The notes under the pieces are model-generated. The model saw only the letters and a list, made by a program, of their open reading frames with translations. It was not told the DNA's origin and did no database searches. Below are positions 48,480 to 58,985 of a stretch of 64,000 nucleotides of DNA, one piece after another. Each line of letters opens with the position of its first letter. Positions within the stretch are counted from its first letter, which is position 1. The translations under genes and the position numbers were made by a program. Origin of the DNA: Pyricularia pennisetigena (taxonomy: Eukaryota > Ascomycota > Sordariomycetes > Magnaporthales > Pyriculariaceae); assembly GCF_004337985.1 (NCBI RefSeq), contig NC_043743.1:769366-833365 (forward strand), read 5' to 3'.

Positions 48480-51400
48480 TTTCGCCCCGGTAAAAAGTTT
48501 AATTTTGCGTGTTTTTTTACCGTGCATTTAATTAAATTAATATTAATTTTGGGTTTACCGCGTCGCCTTTTTTCCGGGGAATCGTCGACCTTTTAATTAA
48601 TTATAATAAATCCCTGGTCCGGCTGGATATTTAATTATTAACGTCGTTTCGATATTGGGCCATTATTTGTTTGGGCCGGCCCCCATTTTATTTTAAATTC
48701 GTCCAATACCCGTATGTTTTCCACTATTACCAAATTTTTTTACATGGGTTTATCGTATTTTTTCTATTTTACCAAAATTTTACGTTTGCGTTTTTTCCCT
48801 ATTGCGTTTTTCGCGGCCAGGATTTCCTCCACCACCCATTCCTCCGCGGTTTCGTTATTTAAATTGGATAAAATTAATAACGGGCCGGGTTTAATATTGG
48901 TACGAATTTGGGACGGTAATAAATCGTCCGCGGTTTTTTCGATTAATTCCACGTGAGAAATGGGGTGGATTTTTTTCGGGATATTTAACGTAATTATTAA
49001 TAATATAAAAATTGTTATAACCGTATATTTATTCGTTACAAAATTAAACTTTTTATTCGGGCGATTAATTTTAACGTTACGTAGGTTAAAAAAAATTTTA
49101 TCCCCTATTTTAAAACGGTCCGCCGGTTTCCGTATTTTATTCGCGTTTTTTTTTGGCGTTATTATATATAAATTATAACGGCGTGGGCCACGTTTATACC
49201 GTTTTTAAAATATTGTAAAAATAAATTCGCGCGACTTTTGGGCGTGGAACCCGGTCGTCCGTTTACCTATATTACCGGGACCGCGTTTATTTCGTATCCT
49301 AATAATAATTTATTAAAATTAATTCCCGTAATTAACGAATTCCTATTATTTAACGTTAATTAAATAACCGGTAAATGTCCGGGCCAATTTATTTGGTCGA
49401 ATACCACGAAAATTTTAAGGAAATATTATATTTCTTAATTAATCCGTTCCGTACCCCCGTCCGTTTTTGGGTGGTAAAACGTTAATAATAATTATAAAAT
49501 TCCTATTTATCGGTATAATTCCGACCAAAAACCTTTTACCCAATTTAACCCCCGGTCCGATATAATCGCGTTAAAAAAACCCCTAAACCGCTACCAAGTA
49601 AAAACGAATTTCGCGGCGCAAATTTCGGTTTTTATCAAATTTATCGTTTTTAATTGGATATATTTGGAAAATTTATTAATTATAACCATTATATAACGCG
49701 GCGCGTCCGTATTATTATTTGGGAAATCCGTTATAAAATCGATGGAAATTTGTTTCCAAAATTTATCCGGTATTGGTAAAAGTTATAATAATTTTTATTT
49801 GCGTCGTTTCGATAATTTTATCCTGCGGTATATATCGCAATTGCGTACGAATCGTCGGATATATTCGGCCATCCCGTCCCAATAATAATTTCGAACCAGG
49901 ATCGTAAATATATTATTTTTACCGCAATAACCAATTATTAGGGATTCGTAGGTTCGTTGCAAAATTGCCGTAATTAAAAATTCCCAATTGGGTAATTAAA
50001 AACGGTTTTTATATAATAACGTACCGGAAGCGTTTATTAAATAATCCGTTATTTATATTATCGTTTCGGTTTCGGGTGGGAATCGTTTTATATTTTATTA
50101 AACCGCGTTACGTTTGCGGGCGTATATTAGGTTTTTTTCCATTATTTCGTTCCAAAATTCTATTATATAAGGTTATTAAAAAATAAATATTCCTTCCGGG
50201 ACCGCCGGTAATATATTTTATAATAATATTTAAAAAATACCGATTATGGTTTTATTAAATATTAGGCGTAATATTATCGTTCGCTTTTTTTCGCTAATTT
50301 CGTTTTGTTCCCGTTTCGATAGCGCGTCGGGGATTATCGCGTATTTTCCTAATCGGTATTTTAAAACGTAATTAAATTTGGATAGGATTTCGGTTTACCG
50401 TATTTACCGTTCCGATACCACCCTCGGTTTTGTAAAATATTCGAACGTTTTATAATCCGTAAAAATAATAAAAAAAAAACGGATATTACGTAATCCCGCT
50501 TCCCATATTTATAAATAATGGATAACCGCGAATAATTTTTTATTGTAAATAATATAATTGCGTTGGGCCGTCGTTAATTTAACGGAATAAAATATTACCG
50601 GTTTTTATAACCCGTTTTTCCTTTTTTATACTAATACCCCCCTAATAATTGCGCCGGAATAATCCGTTTTTATTTTCGTTTCCGTTTCGTCGCTTTATTG
50701 GACCAATATTGGCGCTTACAAAAATATTTATTTAAATATTTTAAAAATAACGTCCTTTTCCGGTATCCATTTAAACGGTATTCCTTTTTTAATAAATCGA
50801 AATAAGGGCGCCGTTAAACCCGAATACCCGTTTATAAAATCCCGGTAAAAATTTGCGAATTTTAGGAAACCGCGCAGTTTTCGTAACCTCGTCGGGGCTT
50901 CCTATTCCCGGATCGCGCGTAATTTTTCCGGATCGGTTTCCACGCCCATATTAGCGTATATAATAAACCCCAAATATTTAACGGAAATAACCGCGAACGC
51001 GTTTTTATCGAAATCCAAATTTAAACCCGTTTTTTTCAATTTTCCCAAAATGTGGGTAATTTTCCGCCAATAATCCGTTTTAAAACCGGACGTATATATT
51101 AAAATATCGTTTAAATATATTAATATATAATCGTCCAATATATTCCCGAGGACGCCGTAAATATATCGTTGGAACGTGGCCGGGGCGCCCGCTAATCCGA
51201 ATCAATATACCAATTATTCGAATAATCCGAATTTTGTGCGAAAAATTATAAAATATTTATCTTTTTCGGCTACGCGTAATTTATGGAAAACTGCGCGTAC
51301 GTTTATTTTAATAAACTATTTTGCTCCAGATAAAAAATGGAATATTTTTTTAATTAATGGTAAAAAATACCGGTCCTATATTATAATAACGTTTAATATT

Positions 51401-53300
51401 TTATAATCGACGTATAAACGCCATCCTCCAAAAGTTTTCCGGATTATTAGGACCGGGGTTGCGGTTAACGACGCGTTTATTCGGATCCATTTTTTATCCA
51501 TTATATCGATTATTTATCGCCGCAATTCCAATAATTAATCGCGCGGTATATAATATAACCGGCCCTATAATAACGGCGGGGATTTACCGTCGTTATCCTT
51601 TTAAATCCGGATATAATATTCCAATTCGCTTTTATATAAGGGTAAAACCGAAATTTTACCGTTATTAAATAAATTTTTAAAACCTTTTAATTTTACGGGT
51701 AACGTCGCCGGGGGCCCTGCGTCGCTTTTATTTACCGCCGTTAAAATTAAACCCCGGATTATATTTTGTAACAAAATGAAAACGAATTTTATTTATTCGT
51801 TCGTATTTTTTTTTACTTTTCGGGCCGCGGCCAGGAATACGTTACCCATAATTACCGTAGGTTTCCCGCTTTTCGGACGTAGGGATAATTCCTGCACGAA
51901 TAGCCTTTTAACGGACCTTATTTTTAACCCTCCCTAATTTGGGTTAAATACCATTTTCCGGTGGGTTATCCAAAGAAATTTTAAAAATAAATCCTGCGTT
52001 AATCCCGGAATTATATAAAAGGATATCGGCGCGGATTAACCGTTAATATCCACGTCGCAATTACCCATTTTCCGTATATCGGTTCGTATTCGTCCCGTTA
52101 CCGTGCCCAACCGGCGGATTTATGGTAAAAAAACCTTTATTATTCCCAATTTTTCGGTATAATTTTTGTTTATAACCGCGTAATATTCGCACCTTAAATT
52201 TATTTATATAATAATAAATTTCGTTAAATTAATTAAAACCGGGATAAAAAATAATCGCCCATCCATTATAATTTATATTTTTTTTAACTGCTTTTTCCGA
52301 TTTATATTTATTAACGTATTATAAAATAATCCGGGCCCGTCGCGTTGGTTTTCCCCTGGGTTAAAATTATGGCCCAAAATTAATTTTTTCCCTTTTCGGG
52401 GTCGTTTAACGTCGGACGTATAACCGGTGCGAATTAGTAATTTTAGGCGTAATAGGAGGTGGACCCGCAACGGAGGCAGGCCCCCGTTTTACGGCGTCGT
52501 TGGAATTTTTAAACGGATATTTATAAAACCTTATTTTTCCTTTTATTTCCATTTAATCGGCGCCTTCCTCGTTTTTTACCAACGTTATAACGGTTTCGGC
52601 TAACCTTTATCGTTAATACGCCCGTTATTATTATATTTTTTAAATTTATTTATAAAGGATTTGGGAAAGGGGCGTTCCGTTTTTGGCCGAAACGTTTATC
52701 CAAATCAATAACCTCCAAATTTTGGGCGATATAGCGGTATATAGCGATAAATCCGTAATAGGAATTGGAAACGATACCCTTTCCTACCGACGCTTTTTTT
52801 ATCCGGTTAACGACCCGGAAACGCAAATAATTGGCCCGTATTTCGTTTAATTATTCGAAACCCCCGGCCGTAATAAAAAAGCGTTCGAATTTGGTAAAAA
52901 AATATACGAACGATTCGCCGTATTATATTCGGAATACCTCCAATTCGGCGAAGGTTTGGGTTTTTTTATAAAGGTCGTCGTAGGTACGTCCCAAATATTC
53001 GATAAAATCCTCGTAATTATATTCCTTTCCCGTACCTTTTACTTCGTAAAAAAAACGGACGATATCCCATATTATAATAATAAAATTAAATTATACGTAT
53101 TCGAATTGGTCGCGCTAATTCCCGATAAATTCCGCGTTACGTATTAATTTGTACGAAATAATTTATTTTTAAATTGTTAACGCAGCCGGTACGCCGTCGT
53201 ATAATAAAGGGTTACGTAAGGGTTTTTTTTTAAAACGTTATTCTTGCGCGATCGCGCCTGCGTTTAAAAAATGTAATTGCATTTAAACGATACGCTTTTC
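48480..53300 (-). pseudogene. element B gag-pol remnant
   Basis: Read on the minus strand: gag-like region from about 53150 to 52450, reverse transcriptase about 51500-50850, then RNase H, integrase and a chromodomain at about 48955-48690. In the reverse transcriptase, the block 51138-50902 is open with YILIYLNDILIYTSG, where the YLDD Asp is now Asn. The chromodomain (ETAEEWVVEEILAAKNAIG, KKRKRKILVK) is better preserved than in copy A because it lacks A's frameshift. The 3' end (FTVHLIKLILILG on the opposite strand) aligns with A's sequence at 45670-45790. No frame is intact. Confidence 0.87.
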
Positions 53301-53395
53301 CAATATCGCGATATTCGCGACCAGGTTTTGGTAAAAATCGTAAATTTTCCCTCCCGCGCCTGGTTTTGGGTTAACCATTATCGTATTTAAATTTA

Positions 53396-53406
53396 AGCGT
53401 TAGTAA
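53396..53406 (-). other. candidate self-priming site of element B
   Basis: Adjacent to the inner end of the 5' LTR. The plus strand reads AGCGTTAGTAA, which pairs with the LTR segment at 53462-53472 (TTACTAACGTT) at 10 of 11 positions. It matches the arrangement in element A. Confidence 0.55.
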
Positions 53407-53407
53407 A

Positions 53408-53595
53408 TATTATAGGGTAAATTAACGGTTTTAAAACCGTTAAATATTTTTATTGGTATTATTACTAACGTTGGGGGAAAAGGGAGGAAAAGGTGCATGT
53501 CCGGGTCGTGGTAATATCCTTCCCCTTATATATTATCCCTAACCCGCTTTTATATCTTATCACGTAATACGTGCCTTAGGCACGAATCCATAACA
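53408..53595 (-). repeat. 5' LTR of element B (188 bp)
   Basis: The outer end is intact on the minus strand (TGTTATGGATTCG), next to the TAAAC duplication. The inner end is TATTAT on the plus strand (one transition from TGTTAT). It retains the CGTGCCT/AGGCACG inverted repeat. Confidence 0.92.
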
Positions 53596-53600
53596 TAAAC
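53596..53600. repeat. target site duplication of element B, right (TAAAC)
   Basis: Exact repeat of 45802-45806. Confidence 0.93.
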
Positions 53601-55950
53601 CGATAATTATATAAACCGCGCCCATTTTTAAAGCGATATAACCGTATCCCACCCATTTAATTTTTAAATTAAATTAACGTATATAAAACGAAACGATAAT
53701 TTTACGCGGCGATAAAATATTAATTAAAAACCGAATTATACGTTTCTAATTTACTATCCAAATTTCCTTCCTTTTTATTTTTTTCCTTTATTTTAACGTC
53801 CGTTTTTTTATTTTATTATTTTCCGCGTCGTTTTTAAAAACCGGAAATTCCTATTATTTAACGAATTAGTTAATTTCCCGCAATAAGGCGGTATAACGTT
53901 GGGTAATACCTTCGATTAAAAAAAGTTTACGACGGGATTTTTTAAAAAACGGGTTTTTGCCTATATTACGATTAAAAATACGAAAACGCGACGAAATAAG
54001 GGTACGGGGACGCGAGGAATTAAATCTATACCGAATCGGGGCACGAGCAAAACGAAATACGACGGAGTAACGCGAAAAAGGAATTTGAAAACGTCGACGG
54101 GGCGTGGTAATAATAGGGGCGAAAAGGCGTAAAAGGTACGCGGGGCGAAACTGGCGCACAAAAACGGCGGGGGAAAAGGTTAGGACGGCAATTAAAATAA
54201 CGAAGGTATTATTATTTCGGCGCACCTCCTGCAAGTTTTTTTTATAACGCGATATATTACGTTTTTGAAAAATTTTAAAATTAATAACGTTATGGAAATA
54301 ATTGTATATTAAAGGAATTAAACGCATTTCCAAATAAATGAAACCGCGTGCGAAAATTTGTACCAATTAACGGTTACAATTACCGCCGCTGCGAAAAAAA
54401 ATATTAAATATAATAATAAAAATAATGGTTTTAGTAAGGGTTATCGCGGCCCCGGAATTGGCTATTTTATTTTGTACGTTTTAATAAACGCGGACCTAAT
54501 TGGTATACGCGGTAAAAAAATTTCGAAACAGTACGGTATTTTTGCCAGGGAATTTTTTACTATTTACGACGGTATTTTTAATTAAAAATTGGATAATATA
54601 ACGATTATTATAAATCGTGGTTTTTAATTTTCGTAAGCGGCGGCGGAAAATAAAGCTAAAAACGTAGGCGGCCTCGCTATAATAATAATACGATTTTTTT
54701 ATATCGTAATATCGCTGGCAATTAATACCGTCGGGGGTAGGGCCATATTCCCAAACCCCATTAGTTTTGGACGTTTTTACATAAAAAACGTAAAAAATAA
54801 ATACATTTTCCGGAACGGTATATTTGTCGTTATTTAAATTACCCTGGAATTCCGCGGTACCGATAACGCGACGAAAACGTTATAAATATAAATTAACAAT
54901 ACCACCCAATTGGTATTTAATCGATACAATTTACAAATAAACGACCGTTATTATTATACGACGAAAGCAATTAACTATTACGGTGGGGAGGCCGACCATT
55001 TTTATTACCGGTATTGGTTTATTTAAACGCTATTTATAACGCGATTAAAAAAATAAAAGCCCGGGATATAATAACGACGAACTGGTAGCGATAAATAACG
55101 ACGCGAATAATAAATAGGAACGAATAGGAAACGAAAATGGACGAAATAAAAACAATATAAATAAAAAACAAGGTAATAGGAAAACGGGAAAAAATCGATA
55201 AAATAGTAAAAAAAAGAGGAAATAGGGACGAAAAAAATTCGAATGGAGGAAAAATTAAAAAATAAAAAAAACCAGGACGATAACGCGGGAAAAATGCGAA
55301 AAACAAAAACCGTAACCATTACGGGAAAGGAATTATACCAATAAATAAACGAATTTATACCGCCCAAAGTAAAAGGAAAATAAACCGCGATAAAATACCC
55401 GTAAACGGTAAATACGATAAAAAAACCGCGACATTACCGTAATTAAAAATAGGAAGGTAAAACCCGATTACGGCCCTATACCGCCCAAAATAAAAAAAAG
55501 GTAAACCGCGACAAATACCCGTAAACGGTAAATACGATAAAAAAACCGCGACATTACCGCAACCAAAAATAGGAAAATAAAACCCGACCACGGTTTTATA
55601 CCGCCCAAAATAAAAGGAAAATAAACCGCGATAATTACCCGCAAACGGTAAATACGATAAAAAAATTACAATATAATCGCAACCAAAAACGGGAGGATAA
55701 AATTCGATTACGGCCCTATATTACCCAAAATTAGGAAAAAACGAACCACGATAACCGCCCGTAAACGGAACCGGGGGTAAAAAACCCGCGATATAACCGC
55801 GGCCGAAAATAGGAGGGTAAAACCCGACCACGGGTTTATACCGCCCGGAATAATGGACGGGTAAATTATATTAGGATACGCGCCCGTTGGATTGCCTTTA
55901 TATTTCCAAATGGGGATTATACCCGATAAAAAACGGGCGAATACAGGTTA
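53601..55950 (-). pseudogene. accessory antisense region of element A
   Basis: Counterpart of 45995-48475 in inverted orientation. Minus-strand frames include 54366-53866 (TFSPAVFVRQFRPAYLLRLF, Arg/Phe-rich) and a segment at about 54910-54570 matching the 47152-47580 frame of copy B (NNDKYTVPENVFIFYVF). Near the 3' LTR is the 40-residue repeat array (YLPFTGICRGLPFFYFGRYR). Frames are again antisense to gag-pol. Two independent copies with the same layout argue for an element-encoded feature. No known family recognised. Confidence 0.68.
55240..55860. repeat. 120-bp tandem repeats, five units (element A)
   Basis: CGCCCAAA-type landmarks at 55361, 55482, 55602, 55722 (decayed) and 55842 give intervals of 121, 120, 120 and 120 bases. 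One unit fewer than in element B explains nearly all of the length difference between the two elements. Confidence 0.83.
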
Positions 55951-56138
55951 TATTATAGATTCGTGTTTAAGGTACGTATTACGTAATAAGATATAAAAGC
56001 GGGTTAGGGATAATATATAAAGGGAAGGATATTACCACGACCCGGACATACACTTTTTCCTCCCTTTTTCCCCAGCGTTAATAATAATACCAATAAGGAT
56101 ATTTAACGGTCTCAAGGCCGTTGGCTTACCCTATAACA
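55951..56138 (+). repeat. 3' LTR of element A (188 bp)
   Basis: Starts TATTATAG (TGTTATGG with two G-to-A changes) and ends with an intact ATAACA. Differs from the 5' LTR by CA-to-TA and TG-to-TA changes, for example GGCACG to GGTACG. Confidence 0.93.
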
Positions 56139-56143
56139 TAATG
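56139..56143. repeat. target site duplication of element A, right (TAATG)
   Basis: Exact repeat of 40677-40681. Confidence 0.93.
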
Positions 56144-57014
56144 CAGGTTACCTGATATTTTTACGATTTTTATTGATTCTTTTATTTAAATATTGAACTG
56201 TTTACAGTAATTATACTATCATTATCTGTTATTACAATGCGAATACAGTGCAAATACCCGCCATAAACGCCGAAATTATCCTCAGACTAGAACGAGCGCG
56301 ATCTTTTCGGACAATGTAATTGGCTGAAAAGCCATGTGGTTGAAAGGTACATGGAGCGCTCGGTCCCCATTGCGAAGCAGGGGGGTCTAGTCTGAGCACT
56401 GAGACTACTGCCACGCTCGTTAGCCTAGATAGCGCACCCTACCTGAGCACATGGCTCTCCTACCACTTATGCAGATTGCACGTGTACGTTCGTGTGCGTC
56501 AATTGGGTTCCTGGAAAAAATGGGCCTTTAGGGCGCTGTGCTCCACTGGTGAGCATTTGCATGATTTGTCCAGAGAAGTCCAAAGTGTACCTCACTGCTG
56601 GTGCCTGCTGAAATGGTGGTTTTTTCCCACCGGATTAGGTGGGTTCGACAGCGCTTCCTGGACTTAAAGAGTATTGTTTATACAAGCCCTTGCTAAATAT
56701 ACCGCATACTAATAGATCAAGATTCATGCCACAAAGATGAAGATTAACACTTAATTTCTTATATATATAGGATGCATAAAGGTATTTTTAGACATCTAGA
56801 ATTTTAGCTTAGAATTATCAGCTATTAATTTTTACATTACAATCATTTTAAATTGTACGTCTACACTTCTTTTTTTTCGCTTTGTTCACTCTAAACTGCT
56901 ATTATTTCCTGATTCTTACCTGGATTCTGATATGTGCTTTCACGTTTTGCTCTTTGATATTTTTATTTCATCTCGATTCAATTCTCTTTCGTTACCGTTT
57001 TCTTTCCCGTCAAA
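56144..57014. other. AT-biased flank of the retroelement
   Basis: About 870 bases. The first 100 and the part around 56680-56880 are AT-rich; the middle is ordinary. No gene supported. The last bases before 57015 are C/T-rich, which fits a leader for the small secreted-protein gene. Confidence 0.5.
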
Positions 57015-57459
57015 ATGCATTACTCCTCCATCCTTTCCACTGGCATGGTTATAATTTCGCTTTTTAGCGTTGCCGCTGCCGTCATCCCGGAGGTCCTTTA
57101 CTATATCGGACAGGCTGAAATCGACGAAGTAAAGACGAACGGTATTAAAACTCAAAGGCATGGCGGCTTTACCCCCCCCCCCCCCCCCAATGGCGTTTAC
57201 GCCAGACTTAGAGTTCGGCAAACAAAAGGCAGCAAAACTTTTAAGACTTGGTCTTGTGAGTGATGCTTACATTTATGAAATTAAAACGGCCGGAATCGAA
57301 AATCGCTTTCAATTTTCCCACTATATCTCTCGTCATAAAGTTCCAGTGTATGCGGCCCGTCAAGATATCCCTCCTTCGCATATTCAAAAGGGCCAAAGGA
57401 TCAGCAAAGATAGCAAGCCAACCGATACCTGGGATTTCGGAGACACGGTAACCAACTGA
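57015..57459 (+). pseudogene. small secreted protein gene with a broken frame
   Basis: A frame opening at 57015 has a clear signal peptide (hydrophobic SILSTGMVIISLFSVAAAV) followed by PEVLYYIGQAEIDEVKTNG. It runs into a 17-C homopolymer (57172-57188) and then into unrelated sequence ending at 57263. A second frame, shifted by one base, is open from before the C run to 57459 and continues with protein-like sequence (LRLGLVSDAYIYEIKTAG, VPVYAARQDIPPSHI). The two halves look like one gene interrupted at the C run, either by a real frameshift or by a miscounted homopolymer. Family not firmly recognised; the VLYY...EI and AYIYEI patterns faintly recall fungal secreted ADP-ribosyltransferase-like (enterotoxin-A-like) proteins, but key residues cannot be confirmed. 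Small, secreted and next to a transposon, it is effector-like in context. Confidence 0.5.
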
Positions 57460-58985
57460 GGCAATACGCAGGCACAATGTCACGCCCCCGTGTGGATGCG
57501 CCTCAAAGGGTAGCGGGGATAGGAGTGTGGGATTAGACTCTATTTGATTCATCATTCAAGCAACAAGATAAAAAAGTTTGGGGAAGAGGCAATGGTTTCC
57601 CCGCCTGCTCATTATGTACTTGTGTGTGTGTGTGTGGGGGGGGGGGGGTTTCTTTTTTTCTCTGTTAACATGGACTGGGAAACCGGGTCAAAGTTTATAA
57701 AACCAAGCCTTTTCCAGTTGAATGTTAAATACAATAAAGAAAACTTAAAATACTAGCATTATATTTTTGTGGTTTTATTTTTTATATATATTCTTGCTCG
57801 TGGAGACAGCAAAACAACCTGCATTGGGCCATTTCGTCAGTCGAAAATCTGAAAAGTAGAAAATGTGTGAGTGGAGTTCTGTCAGAATACGGTGACTGGG
57901 TGATTTCTTTAGTCTTGTCAAGTTTTGATGTTGATCCAATCGCTTCTTTTGCCTTGGGTGTAGTAATGATTAGTTAAGACTGCCATCATTCAAAACTGAA
58001 CTTTTGCGTGCATTCCTTCCCGTCAATTGTCATGCTGAGAAAAGGCTTGCCAACCAAATGGAGAAGGTCCCCTGGAAGAAGGGTTCGGAGGTCGGCTGCA
58101 AAATTACCCCGATTCTGCGATCGTACGCGTCCGCCCAGAGCTGAGGCGACCTTTCTGAGCGGACTCAACCAATAATGGAAGGGCCCAAGAACGAGTTGTC
58201 AGCTACCTCTGCGTGGGATTTATGAAAATCCCTGCAATCGCCAAGCCATTGCGCCTTGGCGTTTGGTGGGTTCATCGGATCTCAGTTAACCTTAGTCCCG
58301 AAGTCAGCAAGCAAAGTCACCCTAATTTCGGTCAGGCCAAACACATTTTCATCTTGTCCTGCGGCACAAAACATGCTCATTATCCTCCAAGTCACTCCTG
58401 GCAACCCTTTCCCGCGTAATCCTTTCTGGTCGGTCGGGTTTTGTTTGTTTCTTCTTTGTTGGGTGGTATTACTTGTCGTTGCTGTCAATCTCTTGAACAC
58501 GCGCGTTGCATTCTTTGACGTCTCCAGATATCCGCATTCCACCCGAAGCAATATCGAGGACCCGCCGCCACAGTCCGGTAATCCTTCTTCTCATGTCAGA
58601 CTGATTTGTACTCTCTTTCCGGTTTGCCCACGTCAGCCCATCTTTGAGTCTGCCCAAGGCATTCGCCTAGGCTACTGTACCCCTTGACGGGAAAAAGGGA
58701 TGATTCTTACGGCAACGTAATCATAATTTACTTTGCATCCTTCTTGGGCGGCAGTCCCCGTGCGTTCGTCTCAATTCTTCAGCAGAAGAAGCCCTGCAGA
58801 CGTGGCTGTCGGTTTGCGTGCGGCATTAGATCGTCAACGTCGAGTTTCGCGCATTTTGACGGACGAAATTGAGACCTACTAGTCTAGCTGAACGGGCAGT
58901 TCGGCGCAATCCTTTGGGCCCCTGGATCAACCGTCTAGGGCCGCCGTCAGCCGCAACGGCGCCACTAGCAGCCGGGGAAGGCAAG
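57460..58985. other. intergenic region upstream of ABC transporter
   Basis: About 1.5 kb without a supported gene. Contains (TG)n followed by about 12 G (57627-57650). The last 300 bases form the promoter/leader of the ABC gene; the frame is open upstream of the chosen ATG but has no ATG. Confidence 0.5.

Larger units (their letters stand above)
45807..53595 (-). mobile_element. element B: second chromovirus copy, nested in element A
   Basis: Minus-strand element of 7789 bp: 5' LTR 53595-53408, gag-pol remnant 53300-48480, accessory antisense region 48475-45995, 3' LTR 45994-45807. Perfect 5-bp duplications (TAAAC) flank it. It has the same LTR length, domain order and accessory region as element A, so it is the same family. 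It inserted in opposite orientation just downstream of A's chromodomain. It is RIP-mutated with frames broken throughout. It must have entered after A was in place. Confidence 0.93.
40682..56138 (+). mobile_element. element A: RIP-degraded Ty3/gypsy chromovirus, interrupted by element B
   Basis: A full-length LTR retrotransposon on the plus strand: 5' LTR 40682-40869, gag-pol remnant to about 45800, the nested element B (45807-53595) with its TAAAC duplication, accessory antisense region 53601-55950, then 3' LTR 55951-56138. Without B and one copy of its duplication the element is about 7.66 kb. Recognisable pol parts are reverse transcriptase (IYLDDILIYTSG), an RNase H remnant, an integrase remnant and a chromodomain, which place it in the chromovirus branch. 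Stops and one-base indels break every frame. CpG remains while CpA/TpG are depleted, and LTR differences are C:G to T:A transitions, as RIP produces. It cannot be autonomous now. Confidence 0.93.

Noticed and set aside
40682..56138. Whole block as one large inverted repeat or palindromic element
   Set aside because: The two 5-bp duplications and LTR orientations show a simple nested insertion instead.
58869..58985. 39-codon N-terminal extension of the ABC transporter
   Set aside because: It has no ATG (it would start at TTG), and family members begin at the equivalent of the 58986 methionine.
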